The notes beneath the pieces are model-generated. The model had not been told where the DNA came from, did no database searches, and saw only the letters and a program-made list of their open reading frames with translations. A DNA stretch of 64,000 nucleotides from Gymnopus androsaceus JB14. Its lineage: Eukaryota > Basidiomycota > Agaricomycetes > Agaricales > Omphalotaceae. The position numbers and the translations under genes were made by a program. Positions 57,520-64,000 of the stretch are shown in pieces. Position 1 is the stretch's first letter, and every line of letters begins with the position of its first letter. The DNA lies in assembly GCA_009733575.1 (NCBI GenBank), contig ML769546.1, positions 77,554-141,553 of the forward strand. The letters run 5' to 3'.

Positions 57520-58257
57520 CTAGTGGAAATCCATAGGATTTCCACCTCGTGGGCGTGAGTAGAAGATGGTGATATCTTCCTCAGCTTCTGCAGGGACTGG
57601 GACCATTGGTTCTGGGACTTCGACGTTTGCTCGAAGTTCAGCAGCTTCTCGGTCCCGAGGCTCTACGGGTTTGCGAACGGTGTGCTGTTTACTTTGGAGA
57701 CGCTCAGAGCGTCGCAAAGCCATGAGGTGGTCGTTGGCCAGTTCCTCGAGACATCCTCTCGGTAGGTTGTCATGATCTTTGTCAATGCGGATATCCGCAT
57801 TGACATATTCATGAATACCATGTACGTCCTCGGACGTGTCGGATTTGTAGTAGCGCGATAATGCGTCTGCGACTTTATTCGCAATCCCTTTGATATAGCG
57901 TATATCAAAGTCAAATCTGGATAGATACTCCATCCATCGAGCCTGTCGGCTCGACAATTTGCGCTGAGTTAGGAAGAACTCAAGTGCTTTGTGGTCCGTA
58001 ACCACATGGACTCGGTATCCTAGAAGCTTATCTTCCCACTTGAGGAGAGCTTCTAGTATAGCCAGAGTTTCCAGCTCAAACACACGGTAGTTGTGTTGAG
58101 CTGCAGTAAACTTTTTCGACATGAAGCCAGCTGGCCTGCATGTCTGCCACGTAGGGCCTTGGCCGTACATACAGCCTACTCCCGACACAGATGCATCGCA
58201 AATGATCCATATTGGATCTTTGTGTCGGGGGTCTATGGGTTGCAGTATTGGGGCCAA
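57520..58257 (-). CDS. Gypsy RNase H domain
   Basis: PIWIICDASVSGVGCMYGQG (first catalytic Asp), FELETLAILEALLKWEDKLL (Glu), VHVVTDHKALEFFLTQRKLS (Asp) and YIKGIANKVADALSRYY are the RNase H hallmarks. It degrades the RNA strand during reverse transcription. In the same frame it is preceded by a TAA at the RT junction (near 58265) and followed by a TAG before the integrase (57520), so a full pol would need two read-throughs here. Confidence 0.85.
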   Translation of the reverse strand: MAPILQPIDPRHKDPIWIICDASVSGVGCMYGQGPTWQTCRPAGFMSKKFTAAQHNYRVFELETLAILEALLKWEDKLLGYRVHVVTDHKALEFFLTQRKLSSRQARWMEYLSRFDFDIRYIKGIANKVADALSRYYKSDTSEDVHGIHEYVNADIRIDKDHDNLPRGCLEELANDHLMALRRSERLQSKQHTVRKPVEPRDREAAELRANVEVPEPMVPVPAEAEEDITIFYSRPRGGNPMDFH

Positions 58258-58266
58258 TACTGCGAG

Positions 58267-59890
58267 TTACTTGACATGCTCAAAGCACTTCTGATGTGAC
58301 GGCATCCATATGAAAGGAACATTGTTCCTACACATGATGCTGAGGGGCCCGGTGTAATTGGTTACGTCGGGCATGTACGGTGCAACGTACTGGACTATTC
58401 CAAGGAACCGTTGTACGTCGTTGAAACTGCGCGGTGTGCGCCAGTCGCGAATTTTGGACATTTTGTCCTTGTCCGCATGGATGCCATGGTCGTCTACTAG
58501 ATGTCCTAGGCAATCCACTGATTTTGTGAATAATTCACATTTCTCGGCTTTGAGATACAAAGCCTGTTCCCGAAGACGTTCGAAAACGTCTTTGATGTGA
58601 CGCTCATGGTCTTCCAGAGTGTCACTGAATATAAAGATGTTGTCGAGATATACGTGAACGTATCTCCTGATGATATCTTGGAACGTGAGGGTCATAACCC
58701 TCTGGAAGGTGGCGGGGGCGTTGCAATCGCCTTGTACCATCACATTGCTAACGAACGTACCAAATACGTTCGCAAAAGCAGTCTTCCAGACGTCTACGGG
58801 CTCGTTCCTGATCTGCTCGTAGGCATCACTCATATCGAGCTTGGATCGATACTTGTGGCGAGCGAAATCCGTACGGATATGCTCTTGATCCGGGAAGGGA
58901 GTTACATCCTTCACCGTATTATCGTTTCGTTGACGATAGTCAACAATGGTACGCAACGTACCGTTTTTCTTGGGTATACACAGCATGGGGGCTGCCTGTG
59001 CTGCATTAGCACGAACCCACCACCATGCATGGGTGTATTGACCCAACTTATCACTAAGTTGGGTCTTTAGACCGTCTGGGCAGCGCGGCATGTAGTAATG
59101 ATACCTGCGTTGCTCGTCGATCAAGGTGATCTTATGGTTCACCTCACGAATCGGAGGCAGTTCCTCCGGTGCACCAGACAGCATATCTGCGTACTGGTGT
59201 ATTATTCTGGCCCGTATCTGGGGAATTTGATTCTCCAAATATGGGCCAAACTCGGGGAGTGTTGAATAGTCGACGCCCTCCGTGTCGTCAATAGGCATAA
59301 GCCTCTCGACTTCTGGCGCAGAGTCTTCTGCAAACGAATATAGTTGATCCATTGGAATATTCTCCAATGGGATCTTGAGGAATGGCACAGAATTGTGCCT
59401 TCGACGTGAATGTTTCCGGGAGCGGGAACGTTTGCGCAAACCTTTGCGGTTTGTGCTGGTTCTAGGAGGGGATTTCCTCCTAGTCTTATGTTTCTCGAAG
59501 GACAATTTGACCTTCGGGAACATTCCTTCATTTTCTGAAGGACGTGAAGAGGTATATACTACTTCTTCTGTTTGCGTAGTGGAAGCAATTTCTGCTTCCA
59601 TTTCGTTCGAGTCTCGCATAGCTCTAAGCTCTGCTTGACACTTGACTTCTCCTGGGAATCGTTCCCGAGAGAATTCCTGGACAATTTCGATATATCTATC
59701 GATATCGTCTACTGTGAACTTCTGTACCTTCGGTGAACCCGAAGGATCATCCTCGTTGAAGCTTTCAAGGACTACTGGGAAATTTTGAGGGAAACTGCGA
59801 GCGGAACGTTTGATTTCCTCTCGTAAGTATTCCTTGTTGATAACAGTTTCGACTGTTACCTTACAATTAGCTTCGGGATCACTAGTATCC
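58267..59890 (-). pseudogene. Gypsy reverse transcriptase with YLDN active site
   Basis: The frame is open from about 59890 through an N-terminal linker. RT blocks follow: LCIPKKNGTLRTIVDYRQRN, YRSKLDMSDAYEQIR, FQRVMTLTFQDIIRRYVHVY, then LDNIFIFSD, LYLKAEKCELFTKSVDCLGH and FLGIVQYVAPYMP. The YxDD box reads YLDN, so the second catalytic Asp is Asn, one G-to-A change away. RT frame and protease frame differ by one base at about 59895, so translation needs a frameshift there. It ends at TAA (58267) just before RNase H in the same frame. Confidence 0.85.
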
Positions 59891-59893
59891 CAA

Positions 59894-60682
59894 TTAGCTA
59901 GTCAATTTAGACTCGATTCTGAGTCTTTTCTGCAGAATTTTTCCGCTTGAGCATCTCGTCTCATGGACGAGCGCCTCAAAAACTCGGCTGTGGTCCTCCC
60001 CTACTGATAAAGTAGGTGCGGGATTCCCTCGAATAAGGACTTGTCCTTTCTCGAAGTCGAGTTGGATGCCGTGTTTACGCATGAACCGCGTACCCACAAT
60101 GGCATCGTATCGGTCAATGTTGACGATGTCATAATAGACATCCTCGATTATCCCTCCATAGGAGGTTTTCATCGTCGTGCCATAATTAAATTTGGCACGA
60201 CTGCCAACGGTTCCCAATTGTAGGGAATGCTGGTCTGTCAACTGATGGACTTTTCCATTGGTCAGATGGACGTGGGCGGGACTCAGTGCCTCGATAGTGC
60301 ATCCCGAGTCCATTAACGTGAGGGCCAACTGGCCACTGATATCCATTAACACGGTTATCGGTTGGCGATCCTTGGGATCACCTCGATTTGGCCTTTCCAT
60401 GGGTTTGCTGGATTTGCGAACCCTGTAGTTGGCTTTAGGAGAGTTCTCTCCAGACGGTGGATTTTCATCCATTGTCATACAACGATCCTCATCCATTTTA
60501 TACGGATGATTCCCGGGATCTAATGAAGGAAATATTCCTTCATCGTAATCTTCCTCGAGCAGGATGGGAGGGCCTGCTCCCTCGAGGGGGTCTTCCTCCT
60601 GAAGAGGGAGTATTTCGCGGATGCAGCCAAAGAAATCATCATCTCTGGCTAGACAACCCATATATGGTTCGTCCGTAATCAT
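59894..60682 (-). CDS. Gypsy aspartic protease ORF
   Basis: TVLMDISGQLALTLMDSGCT holds the retropepsin active-site D-S-G. VEALSPAHVHL-like text follows (EALSPAHVHLTNG), then the flap and second-half region YDAIVGTRFMRKHGIQLDFE typical of fungal Gypsy proteases. About 100 residues of acidic linker precede it. It overlaps the end of gag by 44 nt in another frame, as expected for a gag-pol frameshift junction. Confidence 0.8.
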   Translation of the reverse strand: MITDEPYMGCLARDDDFFGCIREILPLQEEDPLEGAGPPILLEEDYDEGIFPSLDPGNHPYKMDEDRCMTMDENPPSGENSPKANYRVRKSSKPMERPNRGDPKDRQPITVLMDISGQLALTLMDSGCTIEALSPAHVHLTNGKVHQLTDQHSLQLGTVGSRAKFNYGTTMKTSYGGIIEDVYYDIVNIDRYDAIVGTRFMRKHGIQLDFEKGQVLIRGNPAPTLSVGEDHSRVFEALVHETRCSSGKILQKRLRIESKLTS

Positions 60683-62174
60683 CCAGCTCTGCCCACTCGC
60701 CTGGCCGAGCTCTCATCATCCAATGAGTCTGTCTCCTGGAGATCGGGGACAGGATCGTTGTCCTGGTCTTCCTTCCCTTGAGAAGGTGATTCAGGACGGT
60801 GTTTCGACGACCTCGTCTTTCGCGAATTGCGAATAAACGAGGTTTGCCGTATCGTTCGCATGTAGGGTCATTTGCGAAGTGACCCGGCTTACCGCACGAG
60901 TAGCAAAGTTTGCTCGGTGCGTTATTACTATTTCCGTTCTGAGACGGCTTACTGACTACTACAGAAGTACTAGCAGCTACTTTGGGTCTAAAGGTTGTAT
61001 TCCTACGACCTTTGTCCTTATCGTAGGACTTTCCAGGGCGCTCACCCAATTTGTGTCGGAATTGAAAGCTTCTACCGTCAACATTGACTGTAGCGCCTTC
61101 CTCAGCACGTCGAGGAAGTTGGGAATTCCAACTTCGTTGTTCCGTCTTCAACCTCTTGTTGAAGTATGACGACTCCACTTTTTGCGCCTTTTTGCTGGAC
61201 GCAACGTAGTAGTCTGCGAGGGCTTTATTGTCCTCGATGCGTTCCACCGTCTTAACCATCTTGCTAAGTTTAGCAAGATCAGGTGAAGCGCCCCGCTCTA
61301 TCATCTTAGAAATAAGATGTGCGGGTAACCCATCCAGGAATTTCTTCCTAAGGGCACACGCCGTTGGTGGTTGGGTCGTTCTCGATCCCCAATGCTGAAG
61401 TTCAGCTTTATACGCCCTAACACCCTTTTCAGGGTCATAGGTTGTAGCCTCGAACTTCTCAGCTGCTAAGTGCATTGTCGTAGCCTGTACGAATCGGGCA
61501 AATAGCCCCAGTATGACTTTCTCGAAAGTCCAATTCAGCTGGTAATGATGAAGTCCTGTGACTTCGTCGTTGTACCAGCGTAGCGCATCTCCGTCGAGGT
61601 AGCTTCCTACGACTTGGACGCGTTGGTCATTGTTGACCTTTCCAACCAATCGTGATATCACGATCCATCGGAGCATGGCTAGAAGCCAAGTGTCGAACTC
61701 TTCGACATCGTTAGAACCCGTGAACCTGGCAGGGTTTGGGACTTTGACTCCCTTGGGCATTTCAGTACCCTGCACCAGTTCGCGGTTGCAGTAGTGTCTG
61801 ATTTGTTTCTTGTATTCTCTCAGAATACCTTTGAGCCATGACTCGCGACGTTCATTGTCCTCTGTCTTGGCTCTGAGCTTCTTGATAGTCTTCTTTCGCA
61901 GTTTGCGACGAGATTTCCTATCAAGGTGCTCGTTTCTGGGTGCAAAAGCACCAATCCATTCGTCATCTGACGAACTAGAATCCTCAGAATGAGAGGAGTT
62001 GGGTGGTGAAGATGGCAGTGACGGATGGGGGAGATTCATCTGAGGATGAATCATCATCCCAAGGTGTGCGGTGACGACGGGAAGGCTTTTTGCCTTTACG
62101 ATCCTTGTCGTCCCTACCGTCGCCGTCATCATCTCCTTCATCCCCAGGAGGACCGTTATCACCGGGAGGAGCAC
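60639..62174 (-). CDS. Gypsy gag (capsid and zinc knuckle)
   Basis: An acidic Ser-rich region (SHSEDSSSSDDEWIGAFAPR) leads to PARFTGSNDVEEFDTWLLAM and the retrotransposon gag core (QVVGSYLDGDALRWYNDEVT, FEKVILGLFARFVQATTMHL, FLDGLPAHLISKMIERGASP). A CCHC zinc knuckle CYSCGKPGHFANDPTC follows. The capsid packages element RNA. The natural N-terminus probably lies further upstream in another frame (GPPGDEGDDDGDGRDDKDRK, about 62020-62160), so one base may be missing near 62020. Confidence 0.85.
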   Translation of the reverse strand: MLLPVITVLLGMKEMMTATVGTTRIVKAKSLPVVTAHLGMMIHPQMNLPHPSLPSSPPNSSHSEDSSSSDDEWIGAFAPRNEHLDRKSRRKLRKKTIKKLRAKTEDNERRESWLKGILREYKKQIRHYCNRELVQGTEMPKGVKVPNPARFTGSNDVEEFDTWLLAMLRWIVISRLVGKVNNDQRVQVVGSYLDGDALRWYNDEVTGLHHYQLNWTFEKVILGLFARFVQATTMHLAAEKFEATTYDPEKGVRAYKAELQHWGSRTTQPPTACALRKKFLDGLPAHLISKMIERGASPDLAKLSKMVKTVERIEDNKALADYYVASSKKAQKVESSYFNKRLKTEQRSWNSQLPRRAEEGATVNVDGRSFQFRHKLGERPGKSYDKDKGRRNTTFRPKVAASTSVVVSKPSQNGNSNNAPSKLCYSCGKPGHFANDPTCERYGKPRLFAIRERRGRRNTVLNHLLKGRKTRTTILSPISRRQTHWMMRARPGEWAELDDYGRTIYGLSSQR

Positions 62175-62586
62175 GTCCTCCTACATGTTCCCCGGCTTCA
62201 CCTTCGTGAAGACTTTCTCGGGTTCTGCTCGAACCAGCGCGGGATGCATTCCCGTGTGAGGTGTATTGAGAGGTAGGTCTATTACCTACCTCCTCAACGA
62301 GACGCGGGGGATCTAAAGCAGATCCTCTATCCCATATACGTCAGGGAGTTTTGGCCTTGTCGACGGGGAATCCGTCGTTATTAAAGCCAATACCCTGGTC
62401 TGGGTATTTTGACTCTCCGGATGCTCGGAGGTCGCTATTCCCTGAGTCGCTGTATAGCGACTCGATCTTCCCATTCTTGTCGGCTTTCGACATTGGATGG
62501 GGCTGCAACTGATGCAGTGGATTCGACCTGTGTATCAGGCGGTGGGTTGGCAGCGGTAGTTCGTACCGTTGCCGTATGCGAGAACG

Positions 62587-63456
62587 CTACAATTGGGGAG
62601 TTATTAAACCACCCAGTAGCTTATCTCCTAGGGTAGGATCATGGATCCTATCCATTTGAGCCTTAACTTTGGCTCGTTCTTTGTTGTACAGGGCCAACTG
62701 TCGACGGAGCTCTTCAAAGTCTTTGTCTGGGACTTGTCCCAGATGGCCAATGGAAGTCTCCATTGGTTCATCGTCAACCGTAGCGTAATTGGTACGGTTA
62801 ACAGGGAATTCGCCTGCATGAAATGCAGGTGTGGCTACCTGAGTCTCTGATGCGGAATGGAATCCGCCAGAGGGTATCCGGTGAGAAGTTGTCGTTACTG
62901 GAGGTACTCCAGATTCGCGTGGTCTCTCGGGGACGGAATGATCCTTAGTCTCAGACTTAATGTCGGCGACTGAGGCACCTCCGCCGTGGGTACTCGGTTC
63001 CTCCACACCCTCTCTGGGCCTCAGCATCAGAGGGGACATGGTTCCTGAGTGAGATGCAGTATCTGCATCCGAATTTGGAGGGGTTCTTACATCACCTCCT
63101 TGGCCTAAGCTGTTCACGAAGAACTCCATGAGTTTGGAAAACTCACGAGTTACGTTCAGGCTATTTTCTTGTGCAGTAGCACAAGATTGAGCTATGTTCA
63201 TGCTATTCTCTTGTGCATCTGCACAAGCTCGAGAAACTTTTTCCAGCTGTTGGTAAAATTCAACAGACTGGGCGGGATTTGACGTTCCCACACTTGAAGG
63301 TTCCGATGGAACGCTCCGAGTGGTCACTCGACTACTGTCAGACTGCCACGTATGCTCTGGGGCATGCGTGTTCGAGTTGTTGACGACGTTGCGCACGTTG
63401 TCGTGGATGCGAGTTGAATCATAATGATTCTCGGACTCGTTGGTTGATCTGTTCAT
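62587..63456 (-). CDS. First ORF of the Gypsy element (289 codons)
   Basis: MNRSTNESENHYDSTRIHDN, then Ser/Thr-rich and polar sequence. Two near-repeats of ACADAQENSMNIAQS/CATAQENSLNVTRE precede FSKLMEFFVNSLGQGG, and the end is LYNKERAKVKAQMDRI. No known domain. It precedes gag directly and may be an N-terminal gag extension or a separate small protein. The region to the gag ORF (62175-62586) is open in part in a third frame. Confidence 0.6.
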   Translation of the reverse strand: MNRSTNESENHYDSTRIHDNVRNVVNNSNTHAPEHTWQSDSSRVTTRSVPSEPSSVGTSNPAQSVEFYQQLEKVSRACADAQENSMNIAQSCATAQENSLNVTREFSKLMEFFVNSLGQGGDVRTPPNSDADTASHSGTMSPLMLRPREGVEEPSTHGGGASVADIKSETKDHSVPERPRESGVPPVTTTSHRIPSGGFHSASETQVATPAFHAGEFPVNRTNYATVDDEPMETSIGHLGQVPDKDFEELRRQLALYNKERAKVKAQMDRIHDPTLGDKLLGGLITPQL

Positions 63457-63581
63457 GGGAATAGATCTTTTGAAAATTAAGGTTTTAATTTCGATCGTTC
63501 AAAGTTACGCTTTGATGTCACTTGTTTAACACAAGCAGCGAACACCGAAATACGATGAGTATTGCGAGATGTTCAAAAAAG

Positions 63582-63763
63582 TATAAGACCTCGGTGAGGT
63601 CAGAGCTAAGTTTCACCCAAATGAACACAACTGGACTGATATTGTCAAGGTATTCGGTATGGGTAAGGTTTAAGCTAAGGTAAACAAGTGACATAACATG
63701 GTTTATATATGAGTGACATAACATAACATAATGACGTGTGAGTAAGTACTAGGGGGTGTTACA
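63582..63763 (-). repeat. 5' LTR (182 bp)
   Basis: Starts TGTAACACCCCCTAGTACTT on the element strand and ends GGTCTTATA at 63582. It contains the promoter by position. Nearly identical to the 3' LTR. Confidence 0.9.
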
Positions 63764-64000
63764 TTCGGCCCACAATTCAGTACAGATGATATGACCTCTG
63801 AAAATCTAGAGCTCAGGGGGCTTGATTCACATACTGAATGTAGTATTTTCTTCTGTATAATAAATATGATTGAAAGCACATCTTTCACTATAGATGAATA
63901 TACAGATGTTTACAGAAAAATCAGTCTTGTTAATTAAGCTACTGAAATACCAGAAATCAGTAAGTAATTCAATACATATGAAAGTTGGGCTGAAAAATGG
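63764..64000. other. Right target duplication and flanking sequence
   Basis: TTCGG (63764-63768) is the right copy of the target duplication. The rest is AT-rich sequence that continued from 53124 before the insertion. No gene seen. Confidence 0.6.

Larger units (their letters stand above)
53130..63763 (-). mobile_element. Complete young Ty3/Gypsy (chromovirus) LTR retrotransposon with an extra 3' ORF
   Basis: A 10,634-bp element bounded by 182-bp LTRs that differ at a single base (C at 53305, T at 63757) and flanked by TTCGG duplications. In transcription order (minus strand): a 289-codon ORF, gag, protease, RT, RNase H, integrase, chromodomain, an 806-codon additional ORF, a hairpin array, a GGGGAGGG polypurine tract and the 3' LTR. 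The RT, RNase H, integrase, chromodomain order makes it a chromovirus. I see no tRNA-type TGG primer site after the 5' LTR, so self-priming (as in Tf1-like elements) is possible. The coding DNA is unusually rich in short hairpins throughout. Confidence 0.95.

Noticed and set aside
58597..59070. 157-codon plus-strand ORF in the RT region
   Set aside because: Antisense shadow of the reverse transcriptase; its openness follows from RT codon use.

Overview
The window reads as nuclear DNA of a filamentous basidiomycete, most likely an Agaricomycete. Genes carry many 38-72 nt GT-AG introns, several with a CTAAC-like branch site. The protein families are typical of mushrooms: the RYIDDQ..GDS single-pass membrane proteins, an F-box protein, an HNH_2-type protein, a multi-pass membrane family with the IWDSRKSIIIGP core, an RHS/Crinkler-like NTPase and a chromodomain Ty3/Gypsy retrotransposon. 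No species can be named from the sequence alone.

Layout. 0.3-10 kb: one apparently intact membrane-protein gene is followed by a tandem segmental duplication (1921-6532 and 6533-9994) holding two decayed paralogues per unit. The left unit also carries a 1150-bp hAT-type insertion with a perfect 8-bp target duplication. 9.7-16.2 kb: a short-chain dehydrogenase (SDR) cluster of two good genes and one wreck, interrupted by an RHS/Crinkler-like P-loop gene. 16.8-30 kb: an HNH-type gene, then a second direct duplication (18214-20434 and 23547-25773). Each copy holds a truncated HNH gene divergent from a VPS10 sortilin gene. A 3-kb inverted-repeat structure with a LINE scrap and a nested MITE separates the copies.

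30-49 kb is the ordinary genic part: UBL-WLM metalloprotease, F-box protein, DNA polymerase delta subunit 4, phenol-hydroxylase-type flavin monooxygenase, an ADIP-like coiled-coil protein, a fungal protein-kinase-like gene and a multi-pass membrane protein. 49-64 kb is transposon territory: an old Gypsy remnant with a nested TA-flanked MITE, then a complete young Gypsy element on the minus strand (53130-63763). That element has 182-bp LTRs differing at one base and a perfect TTCGG target duplication.

The strongest candidate for something undescribed is the Gypsy element. Its coding DNA is packed with 5-9 bp hairpins about every 20-30 nt. It carries an extra 806-codon ORF between pol and the 3' LTR, and a row of three hairpins sharing an AGCGTG loop just inside the 3' LTR. 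Its pol nevertheless has four in-frame stops and a YLDN active-site box.

A caution applies throughout. Several genes that are normally conserved and single-copy (WLM protease, POLD4, VPS10, ADIP) need single-base corrections to read through. Some apparent pseudogenes may therefore reflect assembly indels. Stops and frameshifts shared by both duplicate copies are harder to explain that way.
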